Origin: a virus
Virus record (IMG/VR): IMGVR_UViG_3300046820_000137
Location: 1-32,774 of that record
Direction: 5' to 3' (one strand)
DNA: 32,774 nucleotides
Numbering within the stretch: position 1 is the stretch's first letter; each line of letters starts with the position of its first letter. The notes under the pieces were generated by a model, which ran no database searches, was not told where the DNA came from, and saw nothing but the letters and a program-made list of their open reading frames with translations. The position numbers and the translations under genes were made by a program. Shown here piece by piece: positions 1-7,320 of the stretch.

Positions 1-2
1 CA

Positions 3-245
3 ACTGCTTCTAGATCTTATGCCTTACAAGTTAACTCATCTGGTCAAGGTGTTATCAACGTCCCATGGACAGATACAACATATTCTGTAGCAACAAGCAC
101 TGTTGCTGGATTAGTAGAATTAGGTTCAGATACTGTACAAACAGTTGCAGCTAACGCTGTATCGTCTACAGCATCCCGTTCATATGCAGTTCAATTAAAT
201 GCATCTGGGCAGATGGTAACTAACGTACCATGGACAGATACAAAT
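3..245 (+). repeat. In-frame 165-base repeat in fibre gene
   Basis: Two copies of a segment of about 80 bases (3-80 and 168-245) lie 165 bases apart. They encode TASRSY-(A)-Q-N-SGQ-NVPWTDT with conserved spacing. Synonymous positions differ, so the repeat is held at the protein level. More copies probably lie upstream of the window. Confidence 0.8.
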
Positions 246-746
246 ACAACTTATGCTATTTCAGCTGAAACTACAACAGGTGGAGTTAATTTAAGATTAA
301 CTGGATCTGACTCATCTACAGATGATGTTAAGTTTGCAGCTGGTACAAATATAACATTAACAAGAACAGACGCTAGTACTATCACTATCGCTGCTTCTGG
401 CGGTGGTTCTTCTCCATGGACTTTTAAAACAGCAAACTATACTGCAGTAGATAAAGACAGAATTATCGCAACTACAACTGGCGGTTCTTTTACCGTCACA
501 CTTCCAGCCACACCATCGGCTGGCGCTGAAGTTATCATTGCTGATGGTGATAACTGGCAAACAAATAATTTAACAATTAATAGAAACGGCTCAACCATTA
601 AAGGACTAGCAGAAAACTTAGTTATGGATATCGCAGGAGTTAAAGCGGAATTCGTTTATAGCGGTTCTACATGGTTAGTGTTCGCATTCGCTTCTGGTGC
701 AGATGACACATTGGCAGTTTCTTTAGCAGTGGGAGATGAATTCTAA
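3..746 (+). CDS. Tail-fibre-like structural protein, 5' truncated
   Basis: The reading frame is open from base 3 to the TAA at 744-746, so the N-terminus lies outside the window; 247 residues are visible. It opens with a repeat: the segment TASRSY...SGQ...NVPWTDT occurs at bases 3-80 and again at 168-245, a 55-residue period. A Gly/Ser/Thr-rich beta region follows, then a linker (SGGGSSPW) and a C-terminal module of about 100 residues whose pattern (YTAVDKDRIIATTTGGSF, TVTLPATPS, WLVFAFAS) I recall from many virion-associated fibre proteins of T4-like aquatic phages. It probably belongs to a distal tail or host-recognition structure. The next ATG overlaps its stop (TAATG), so translation is probably coupled. 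An internal ATG at 213 is not the likely start because the repeat continues upstream of it. Fibre assignment is by composition and context; no receptor can be inferred. Confidence 0.75.
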   Translation, partial: TASRSYALQVNSSGQGVINVPWTDTTYSVATSTVAGLVELGSDTVQTVAANAVSSTASRSYAVQLNASGQMVTNVPWTDTNTTYAISAETTTGGVNLRLTGSDSSTDDVKFAAGTNITLTRTDASTITIAASGGGSSPWTFKTANYTAVDKDRIIATTTGGSFTVTLPATPSAGAEVIIADGDNWQTNNLTINRNGSTIKGLAENLVMDIAGVKAEFVYSGSTWLVFAFASGADDTLAVSLAVGDEF

Positions 747-1471
747 TGGCATTATTAAGTCAAATTTTAGCAGCGTCGACTGTTCGTGGTGAGAAGGGTC
801 CAACGGCTACTGTTGATGTTGGAACATTAACAACATTAAACCCAAATCAAACCCCATCAATAACAAACACAGGATCTACTGGTTCTGCTTTGTTTAGTTT
901 TGGTTTACCAAGAGCAGCTTCTGTTGCTATGCATGCTACACCGATGCTGGTTGGTAACCCAAACTCTAATCCATCTATAACTAATAGTGGAACTAACGGA
1001 GACGTAGTCTTACAAATGACTATGCCTAGAGCACCTGTTGTTTCGTTGGGTACTGTGGCTAATGCAACTAGCGGGCAAAGCGGTAACGTAACAGCAACGA
1101 CAAGTGGTGCTGGAGATGTTGCATTTAACTTTGTAGTTCCACAAGGATTGATCTGGCGTAGCACCTGGAACTCAGCAACAACATATTATCCAAGAGACGC
1201 TGTTCAATGGCTTGGTTCTGCATATGTTTGTGTATTACAAACAACAAACAATGTACCACCAAATGCTACTTACTGGTCGCTGTTTGCTACCTCTGGTGCT
1301 GTCGGCGCAACAGGTGGTGGTGCAGATCAAATCTTTTGGGAAAATGGTAAAACAGTAACAACTGCCTATACAGTTGGAGCTAACTCAAATATGACTAGTT
1401 CTGGTCCAATAACTATTTCAGATGGTATCACGATAACTATAGCCTCTGGTGGCGAGTGGAGTATTGTATGA
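746..1471 (+). CDS. Tail-fibre-like protein with carbohydrate-binding-like segment
   Basis: 241 residues, with its ATG overlapping the previous stop by one base (TAATG). Residues 1-135 contain loose repeats of the form VGT(x)TTLNPNQTPSITNTGS...FGLPRA, each ending near a PRA/VPQ motif. Residues about 136-181 (WRSTWNSATTYYPRDAVQW...YVCVL...WSLFA) have the aromatic spacing W...Y..D.V...G..Y......W typical of small chitin/carbohydrate-binding modules of the CBM5/12 type. A short glycine-rich GAVGATGGG linker follows, then a C-terminal beta module (QIFWENGKTVTT...SGGEWSIV) that recurs in marine-phage fibres. Likely role is host-surface binding in the adhesion apparatus. This rests on motif resemblance, not on a database match. 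Confidence 0.7.
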   Translation: MALLSQILAASTVRGEKGPTATVDVGTLTTLNPNQTPSITNTGSTGSALFSFGLPRAASVAMHATPMLVGNPNSNPSITNSGTNGDVVLQMTMPRAPVVSLGTVANATSGQSGNVTATTSGAGDVAFNFVVPQGLIWRSTWNSATTYYPRDAVQWLGSAYVCVLQTTNNVPPNATYWSLFATSGAVGATGGGADQIFWENGKTVTTAYTVGANSNMTSSGPITISDGITITIASGGEWSIV

Positions 1472-2043
1472 GTAAATTGGTAGTTTCGCAATTAGAATCA
1501 CCAGCAGTGTCTGGTATTATAACAGTTGTGCCTGGAGACATAGTGTATTCTCCAGGGTCAGTTGTACAAGTTATTCAAAACCACACATGGGATCAGTCAT
1601 CAATGTCTATCCCGAGCAGCTATACAGCATTCACAAACATACCATTAACTGCTTCTATTACACCAAAAAGTTCAGCGAGCAAAATTTTGGTTGAAGTTAG
1701 ATGGATGGGTGAATTCAGTAACGAAGCTGCTACTTGGAACTTAATGTGGAATTTAAGAAGAGGTACTACACTGATTGGTAGAAACCCATCGTGGCCAACA
1801 GATAGAAACACTGGTTTGATGATTTCTTATCTCAGCTACCGTGATGCTGACAGCAGCAGTACACCTGAGGGTGTATTCTATAACTATCTGGATTCTCCAG
1901 CTACAACTTCCACAATAACATACACAGCTTGTGTTCAAACTGACACAGCCATAACCTTGTGGACTAATCGTACTGTAGGTTATACATCTGGTGGTCACGA
2001 AGCTGGCACAAGTTCTATTACATTATGGGAGATTGCGCAGTGA
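1468..2043 (+). CDS. Small tail/fibre structural protein with C1q/TNF-like jelly-roll pattern
   Basis: About 191 residues. I take the ATG at 1468 (ATGA overlap with the previous TGA) rather than the in-frame GTG at 1456, because the N-terminus then reads MSKLVVSQLES, matching the starts of the four following genes (SRLQVDQL, MSVVRVSQL, SFLKVDTI, MSVLRVNTI). The middle contains YTAFTNIPLTASITPKSSASK followed by ILVEV, a pattern seen in phage proteins with a C1q/TNF-like beta-sandwich. It ends SSITLWEIAQ. It is probably a virion protein of the fibre or baseplate periphery, translated in a coupled string with its neighbours. Its exact place in the particle is unknown. Confidence 0.65.
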   Translation: MSKLVVSQLESPAVSGIITVVPGDIVYSPGSVVQVIQNHTWDQSSMSIPSSYTAFTNIPLTASITPKSSASKILVEVRWMGEFSNEAATWNLMWNLRRGTTLIGRNPSWPTDRNTGLMISYLSYRDADSSSTPEGVFYNYLDSPATTSTITYTACVQTDTAITLWTNRTVGYTSGGHEAGTSSITLWEIAQ

Positions 2044-2588
2044 GTAGACTACAAGTTGATCAACTGGCAGCAAGAACTGGTACTGGAACTATTACTATTC
2101 CAACTGGTAGTAGATTGGTTGGCACAGACGTTGGTGCGATAACAACTAACAGAGGCGTCGTACAGGTACAATATGCCACTGCGATGCCAACAAGTCATAT
2201 CACAGTAACATCAACTAGTAATACTACTCTTGGGTTAAACCTCACCATAACACCTATCTTTGCTAATAGCATTATTAAAGTTGAGTTCTTTAGCACTATG
2301 TTGCTAGGAAACGCTAATGCTTTGACACTAACACTACAACGTAGAATAGGTGCTGGCTCTTTTTCAGATTTAACTCCAGCGACTGGCACATCTTCTAGGT
2401 ATACATATGGTTGGAGCTATAATAGTTCTAGTTGGATGGCGCAGAACAATATATATTTTGATACTCCGAACACAACATCTGCAGTAACATATCAATTACT
2501 TTACAGAAACTGGAGTAGCACAGCAACTAATTATTTGGTGCACCAATACATGGAATATGGTTGGGTTGCTACGGAGATTAAACAATGA
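2040..2588 (+). CDS. Small tail/fibre structural protein, paralogue of the next gene
   Basis: I place the start at the GTG at 2040 (GTGA overlap with the TGA at 2041-2043), giving (M)SRLQVDQLAARTG in register with its paralogues; an in-frame ATG at 2025 would add MGDCA. About 182 residues. The C-terminal half (SRYTYGWSYNSSSW, then YLVHQYMEYGW and TEIKQ) closely matches the protein from 2585 (SSYRYAYGWNYNTNSW, YLVDQYMEYGW, TEIRG), so the two arose by duplication. A central NLTITPIFANSIIKVEFFS motif echoes the jelly-roll pattern of the preceding gene. Likely a virion protein of the adhesion apparatus. Function is inferred from context only. Confidence 0.65.
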   Translation: MSRLQVDQLAARTGTGTITIPTGSRLVGTDVGAITTNRGVVQVQYATAMPTSHITVTSTSNTTLGLNLTITPIFANSIIKVEFFSTMLLGNANALTLTLQRRIGAGSFSDLTPATGTSSRYTYGWSYNSSSWMAQNNIYFDTPNTTSAVTYQLLYRNWSSTATNYLVHQYMEYGWVATEIKQ

Positions 2589-3169
2589 GTGTTGTTAGAG
2601 TTTCACAACTAACATCAGAAATCGGCAGCGGTGATTTTTTCGTTAATACAGGAAATAGAATAATTTCTACAGATAACGAAATTTATAGCGGTCCAGGATC
2701 TATTGTTCAAGAAGTTAGAACTACTGCTATGACTGCTGGTGCATTAGCCACATCTGGTGGACCAGTAGAATTGGGATTGATTGGTACTATCAAACCAAGA
2801 TTTAAAAGTAGCACAATTTATGTTAGATTTTTTAGTACTATGCTTTACGGTGCTGCTGGATGGTTAGTTTGTACACTATACAGACAGGGTGGTACATACG
2901 CTAGCAATAACTGGTTCAACTACGATAGCAATACATTTAATGGATTTAACAACTTAACTGCAGATACTAGAAGTAGTTACAGATATGCATATGGATGGAA
3001 CTACAACACAAATTCATGGGCTCCTGCAGAATTTAAATACTTTGACTTTCCTGGTACTACCGAAGAGGTAAGTTATAAATTATATTACCAATCATCTGGC
3101 ACTAACTATCTTGTAGATCAGTATATGGAGTATGGTTGGATTTTAACAGAAATACGAGGTAGAGATTAA
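2585..3169 (+). CDS. Small tail/fibre structural protein, paralogue of the preceding gene
   Basis: 194 residues, starting with ATGA over the TGA of the previous gene. The N-terminal MSVVRVSQLTSEIGSG is the shared leader of this gene array. The pattern GTIKPRFKSSTIYVRFFSTM parallels LTITPIFANSIIKVEFFSTM in the preceding protein. The aromatic-rich C-terminus (RYAYGWNYNTNSW...DQYMEYGW) is shared with it as well. No enzymatic motif is visible. It is most likely a structural protein of the tail-fibre or receptor-binding complex, diversified after tandem duplication. Confidence 0.65.
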   Translation: MSVVRVSQLTSEIGSGDFFVNTGNRIISTDNEIYSGPGSIVQEVRTTAMTAGALATSGGPVELGLIGTIKPRFKSSTIYVRFFSTMLYGAAGWLVCTLYRQGGTYASNNWFNYDSNTFNGFNNLTADTRSSYRYAYGWNYNTNSWAPAEFKYFDFPGTTEEVSYKLYYQSSGTNYLVDQYMEYGWILTEIRGRD

Positions 3170-3759
3170 TGCCGTCATTCTTAAAAGTTGATACAATTAG
3201 AAATAATGCAAATGAGGATGTGCTGGTTAATGGCTATCCCAGAAGACCAGGACAAGTTATCGAGTATTTGAGTAGCCCGTGTGACGGATCATCTGTAACT
3301 GTTGGTTCTGGAACATATACATTCCAAAACGTAACTGCTGCTGTTGGACCAGTGTATACTTACACAGACGTACAAGGTTCTTCTATAAACTACACTCCAC
3401 CCGCTGGAACAACTCGTGTTATTTATGATTTTAACTATGCGATGTATTGGAACCATGACCACGCTATTTCTCACTTTAAGTTTTTTGTTGGTGCCAACGA
3501 AGTGACATTTGCTCGTTTTAGCAGATCTGGTCGTTATCCAGAAGACAGATATTCTTTTGTGTGGAACATAGCGATTGGCGGCGCAGGAAATGTGAATACT
3601 GGTAGACTAGCATCATGGACAACATCGCTAAATTTAAAAATGCAATGGCGTGCATATGGAACGAGTAATGCCAGAGGTTTACACGGAACTACATATTGGG
3701 ATGGTACTGGTAGTACACAGTTTAGTATGCCGATTTTAACAATTATAGCCATTGCATAA
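3169..3759 (+). CDS. Small tail/fibre structural protein, second paralogous pair (member 1)
   Basis: 196 residues with a TAATG overlap at the start. It begins MPSFLKVDTIRNNANEDVLVNG, the short leader shared across the array. The following protein (3759-4346) matches it along its length: RPGQVIEYL/RPGRVMEYL, GTTRVIYDF/GATRVIYKF, HDHAIS, ARFSRSGRYPED/ARHSRSGRYPED, NTGR, LTIIAIA/LSIIAIA. The conserved HDHAIS and SRSGRYPED blocks define this subfamily. I do not recognise an enzymatic fold. Placement among fibre genes suggests a virion surface role. Confidence 0.65.
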   Translation: MPSFLKVDTIRNNANEDVLVNGYPRRPGQVIEYLSSPCDGSSVTVGSGTYTFQNVTAAVGPVYTYTDVQGSSINYTPPAGTTRVIYDFNYAMYWNHDHAISHFKFFVGANEVTFARFSRSGRYPEDRYSFVWNIAIGGAGNVNTGRLASWTTSLNLKMQWRAYGTSNARGLHGTTYWDGTGSTQFSMPILTIIAIA

Positions 3760-4346
3760 TGAGTGTTTTAAGAGTAAATACAATACAGAACAGCAGTGGA
3801 CAAGATTTGCTTGTCAACGGAATACCAACACGCCCAGGAAGGGTGATGGAATATTTGGTTTGTAATGGTGATGGTTCATCTGATCTCGGAGCAGTTTCTG
3901 AAATATCTGCGGCACAGATTAACAATTACAGACAAGCGATTTACTCATATGAGATGATCCCTGGATCAGATGTCTCTTACTGTCCACCACTTGGCGCAAC
4001 TAGAGTTATCTACAAATTTAGATATGGTATGAGATGGGAACATGATCATGCTATTTCTAATATGAAGTTTTACATAGATTCAGATGAAATAGTTTTCGCT
4101 AGACACAGCAGATCTGGTCGCTATCCAGAAGATAACACCGAATTTATGTGGACTATGGCTATTGGTGGAACTACTAATTTTAACACAGGCAGAGTATCAG
4201 AGTGGACAGCGCCAAAAAGACTTTCTATGTGGTGGCGTGCGCATGGAAGCGGTAACGCTAGATCAATGCACGCTACTAACTACTATGACGGCACTGGTAT
4301 ATTACTTACTGTTGTGCCCACATTATCAATTATTGCAATAGCATAA
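3759..4346 (+). CDS. Small tail/fibre structural protein, second paralogous pair (member 2)
   Basis: 195 residues, TAATG overlap with the preceding gene. It starts MSVLRVNTIQNSSGQDLLVNG, an N-terminus I associate with small structural proteins of T4-like aquatic phages. It retains the HDHAIS, SRSGRYPED and NTGR blocks of its neighbour but diverges in the loops between them, as expected for duplicated receptor-facing proteins. It is the last member of a five-gene, fully coupled string; the next gene has its own Shine-Dalgarno sequence (AGAGGAA). Molecular role is inferred from context. Confidence 0.65.
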   Translation: MSVLRVNTIQNSSGQDLLVNGIPTRPGRVMEYLVCNGDGSSDLGAVSEISAAQINNYRQAIYSYEMIPGSDVSYCPPLGATRVIYKFRYGMRWEHDHAISNMKFYIDSDEIVFARHSRSGRYPEDNTEFMWTMAIGGTTNFNTGRVSEWTAPKRLSMWWRAHGSGNARSMHATNYYDGTGILLTVVPTLSIIAIA

Positions 4347-4358
4347 GAGGAACCTAAA

Positions 4359-4694
4359 ATGATTATTATCGAAAGAACTATCACACTATCTGAGGCAATG
4401 ACATCTCTAAGACCAGGATACCCATGGGTTATTCGTGGTGACGATATTTACGATAATCTAGAGTGGAATGGTAACCAAGAGGACAAACCAACTAGGGAAG
4501 AATGTGACCAAGAGATCGCTAGACTGCAAGCCAAGTGGGACTCTGAGATTTACAAAAAGCGTAGAAAGCTAGAGTACCCAGATATTCAAGAATACTTAGA
4601 TGGAGTTGTAAAAGGCGACCAAGCGCAGATCGATAAATATATTGCAGACTGCTTGGCAGTTAAAGCAAAGTACCCAAAACCAGAGGCAGAATAA
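4359..4694 (+). CDS. Small tail-assembly-like protein (hypothetical)
   Basis: 111 residues, preceded by AGAGGAAC about 7 bases before the ATG. It is hydrophilic and mostly helical. The C-terminal part reads KRRKLEYPDIQEYLDG...QIDKYIADCLAVKAKYP; the R-x-x-x-YP-x-I-x-x-x-LD pattern resembles the C-terminus of small phage tail proteins of the XkdW type and of fibre-assembly helpers. It sits between fibre genes and the neck gene 13. It could be a chaperone or a minor virion protein; the sequence does not decide which. Confidence 0.5.
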   Translation: MIIIERTITLSEAMTSLRPGYPWVIRGDDIYDNLEWNGNQEDKPTREECDQEIARLQAKWDSEIYKKRRKLEYPDIQEYLDGVVKGDQAQIDKYIADCLAVKAKYPKPEAE

Positions 4695-4695
4695 A

Positions 4696-5655
4696 ATGGC
4701 AGTTGCATCTAGAGACCAATTAAAACAATACGCACTCCGTGCTCTGGGTGCACCCGTAGTCGAAATTAACGTAGACGACGACCAACTGGAAGATCGTTTA
4801 GATGAAGCGCTGGAACACTGGAGACAGTATCACTACGATGGTGTAGAGCAAATCTACATGAAACAAAAGATCAGCGCAACTGAGATTGTGTTGACACAAT
4901 CTGTCGCTCAGAACTTTAACATCGGCGAACTTATCACTGGAGCAACTTCTGGTGCTACAGCTACGGTTTGTACAGAAACTCAAAGAGTTCCAAACGGAAC
5001 TATGTTGTTGGTTAAAAACGTAACTGGCACTTTCCAAGCTGGCGAAGCTATCAATGGCGCTGACTCCAATGTCACAGCTACTACAGTTTCTATCACTTTA
5101 GGCGAGTACGATAAAAGATACATTACAATACCAGACTTGGTTTATGGTGTTACAAAGGTGCTGTCTATGGGACAAGCATCTTCTTCTAAGAATATTTTCG
5201 ACTTGCAATATCAGTTGCGTCTAAACGACTTGTACGATTTAACTGCTACAAGTATCATTTATTACAAGACAGTAATGTCTCATTTGGCTCTGTTAGACTT
5301 AGAGTTGAATGGACACACATCGTTCCGTTTCAATCGCAGACAAGGGCGACTGCACCTTGACATCAATTGGCAAACTGATATTATGCTTGGCGACTATGTT
5401 ATCGTACAAGGATATCGTGCACTTGACCCAAACGAGTTCACAAAGGTGTGGAACGAATCGTGGTTAAAACACTACGTAACTGCATTGTTTAAGAGACAAT
5501 GGGCTACTAATATCAAGAAGTTTTCTGGCATCCAACTTCCAGGTGGAGTCACGCTCGATGGCGACAAACTTTATGATGAAGCAGTGACTGAATGTAAAGA
5601 GTTAGAAGATTCTTTAATGAACAAATCTGCTCCGTTAGACTTTTTCTTAGGATAA
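4696..5655 (+). CDS. 13: Neck protein gp13 (head completion)
   Basis: 319 residues from the ATG at 4696; an upstream in-frame start at 4642 lies inside the previous gene and is unlikely. The N-terminus (ASRDQLKQYALRALGAP, then VVEINVDDDQLEDRLDEALEHW) is the hallmark of T4-type gp13, which with gp14 forms the neck closing the filled head and receiving the tail. The C-terminal half (DLYDLTATSIIYYKTVM, then FRFNRRQGRLHLDINW and DP-NEFTKVWNE) also fits. Residues about 60-132 form a beta-rich insertion (GELITGATSGATATV...GTFQAGEAINGADS) that interrupts the core. It is followed directly by gene 14, as in the T4 order. Confidence 0.85.
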   Translation: MAVASRDQLKQYALRALGAPVVEINVDDDQLEDRLDEALEHWRQYHYDGVEQIYMKQKISATEIVLTQSVAQNFNIGELITGATSGATATVCTETQRVPNGTMLLVKNVTGTFQAGEAINGADSNVTATTVSITLGEYDKRYITIPDLVYGVTKVLSMGQASSSKNIFDLQYQLRLNDLYDLTATSIIYYKTVMSHLALLDLELNGHTSFRFNRRQGRLHLDINWQTDIMLGDYVIVQGYRALDPNEFTKVWNESWLKHYVTALFKRQWATNIKKFSGIQLPGGVTLDGDKLYDEAVTECKELEDSLMNKSAPLDFFLG

Positions 5656-5657
5656 TA

Positions 5658-6575
5658 ATGTCAACAGTAAATGTTTATTTTTCTCACGGTACGAGAAATG
5701 AACAGTATCTAGTCGAAGACTTGATCATCGAATCTTTAAAGATTTATGGTCAAGAGTTTTTCTACATCCCAAGAACTTTAGTTTCTAAAGACAACATTCT
5801 TGGAGAGGATAGATTATCTGAGTTTAAAACATCCTTTCCTATCGAGATGTACTTTGAAAACGTAGATTCTCTAGACGGACAAGGTGCATTCATTCAAAAG
5901 TTTGGTTTAATGATGGAGCAGTCTGCTACGCTAGTAGTTGCTCGTCGTCGATGGGAACAGTTAGTCGGTCGTTATGGTGCAACAACTCTACCGAATAGAC
6001 CAAACGAAGGGGACTTAATTTATTTCCCATTAACAAAAGGTTTGTTTGAGATTAAGTTTGTCAAACACCAAGATCCATTCTATCAACTTGGTAAACTATA
6101 TGTTTACAAACTACAAGTTGAGCTGTTTCAATATAGTTCTGAGCGCATTGATACAGGTATTAAAGAGATCGATGCGTTTGAATCTCTCAAGACTTTCACA
6201 ACGAATACAACAAGAACACCTTATGGGCAAGTTACTAAAATTAATGTGACTGCTCAAGGAAGTGGTTACACATCTGCTCCAACAGTTGTATTCACATCAA
6301 GCAGCGGACTAGGCGCAACAGCCACAGCGGTTCTTGGTTCAGGGTCTACTGCTGGTAAAGTTGTTTCTATCGAAGTAACAAATGGTGGTGAGAGATATCA
6401 AACTGCACCAGTCATCACTTTAACGGGTGGTGGCGGTAGCGGTGCTCAGGCAGCATCCGTCATCGAATCAGATATCGACAGAGTCGAGTCGTTTGGTGAC
6501 AACAATAAATTTAAAGAAGAAGCCACTGATATACTGTTTAGTGAGACTAACCCATTCGGCGAGGTAGGTGACTAA
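5658..6575 (+). CDS. 14: Neck protein gp14 (head completion)
   Basis: 305 residues, two bases after gene 13. It opens with VNVYFSHGTRNEQYLVEDLI and IESLKIYGQEFFYIPRTLV, characteristic of T4-type gp14, the second neck protein. The core runs to about residue 180 (KLYVYKLQVELFQYSSERI). It is followed by two copies of a beta repeat (residues 190-229 and 232-270; GSGYTSAPTVVF and GERYQTAPVITL), after which the gp14 C-terminal tail resumes (FGDNNKFKEEATDILFSE, NPFGE). The repeat is of the same kind as the one inserted in the sheath protein gp18. Gene 15 overlaps its stop (TAATG). Confidence 0.85.
   Translation: MSTVNVYFSHGTRNEQYLVEDLIIESLKIYGQEFFYIPRTLVSKDNILGEDRLSEFKTSFPIEMYFENVDSLDGQGAFIQKFGLMMEQSATLVVARRRWEQLVGRYGATTLPNRPNEGDLIYFPLTKGLFEIKFVKHQDPFYQLGKLYVYKLQVELFQYSSERIDTGIKEIDAFESLKTFTTNTTRTPYGQVTKINVTAQGSGYTSAPTVVFTSSSGLGATATAVLGSGSTAGKVVSIEVTNGGERYQTAPVITLTGGGGSGAQAASVIESDIDRVESFGDNNKFKEEATDILFSETNPFGEVGD
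6225..6467 (+). repeat. Two GSGY-type beta repeats inside gp14
   Basis: Residues 190-229 and 232-270 of gp14 follow the pattern (K)V..I.V...G..Y..AP.V..T followed by a Gly/Ala/Thr-rich spacer. The same pattern occurs four times in gp18 at 9262-9759. It is a protein-level repeat; the DNA copies are diverged. Confidence 0.75.
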
Positions 6576-7318
6576 TGCTTAACAATAATGTATTTTATCA
6601 TGGAATTATTCGCAAGAGCATTGTAGCTTTTGGTCGTTTGTTTAGCGACATCTACATTGATCGTAAACAAGGCGACTCTGTGAATGGAACTACGATCCAG
6701 AGATTACAAGTTCCACTGGCATATGCTCCAAAAGAAAAATGGTTAGTTCGTATCGAGCAAGATCCTAATCTTGAAAACAATACCTATGTTTCTTTACCAA
6801 GAATGTCTTTTGAGATCACTGGATACTCATATGATTCGATGAGAAAACTAAACCGCATGCAGAAAATCGAATGTGGTGACGGTACTTCATCAAAGACATT
6901 TATGTACAGTCCTGTTCCGTACAATATAGAAATATCTCTGTATGTATTGACCAAGACCCAAGAAGATGGTCTGCAAATCATAGAGCAGATATTACCAACA
7001 TTCACTCCAGAGTACACGCTGACAGTTAACACTGTCCCAGAGATGAACGTAAAACTAGACGTTCCAATCGTGTTAAATAGTGTGTCAGTTGTAGATGAGT
7101 ATGATGGTGATTTCCAGACTCGTCGTTTTGTGACCCACACATTAAACTTTACATTAAAGACTAGCTTGTTTGGACCAGTTTCTGGTAAAAATGTTATCGA
7201 TACTGTATACGCTAATGTTGGTTTAAAAGAAGATTATACAGCTACAAGAATTTACACTGCCGAAGGCGACACGACTACTGCTACAGTTAATACTGAAAAT
7301 TGGGAAGATAACTTTTAA
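6575..7318 (+). CDS. 15: Tail sheath terminator/stabiliser gp15
   Basis: 247 residues. It starts MLNNNVFYHGIIRKSIVAFG, with GRLFSDIYIDR just after, and contains IQRLQVPLAYAPKEKW and SLPRMSFEITGYSYDSMRKL, blocks that identify T4-type gp15, the proximal tail protein that caps sheath and tube and joins the tail to the neck. T4 gp15 is of similar size (about 270 residues). It overlaps gene 14 by one base and is followed after two bases by the terminase gene; no gene 16 intervenes. Expression is expected with the late structural block. Confidence 0.85.
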   Translation: MLNNNVFYHGIIRKSIVAFGRLFSDIYIDRKQGDSVNGTTIQRLQVPLAYAPKEKWLVRIEQDPNLENNTYVSLPRMSFEITGYSYDSMRKLNRMQKIECGDGTSSKTFMYSPVPYNIEISLYVLTKTQEDGLQIIEQILPTFTPEYTLTVNTVPEMNVKLDVPIVLNSVSVVDEYDGDFQTRRFVTHTLNFTLKTSLFGPVSGKNVIDTVYANVGLKEDYTATRIYTAEGDTTTATVNTENWEDNF

Positions 7319-7320
7319 TA

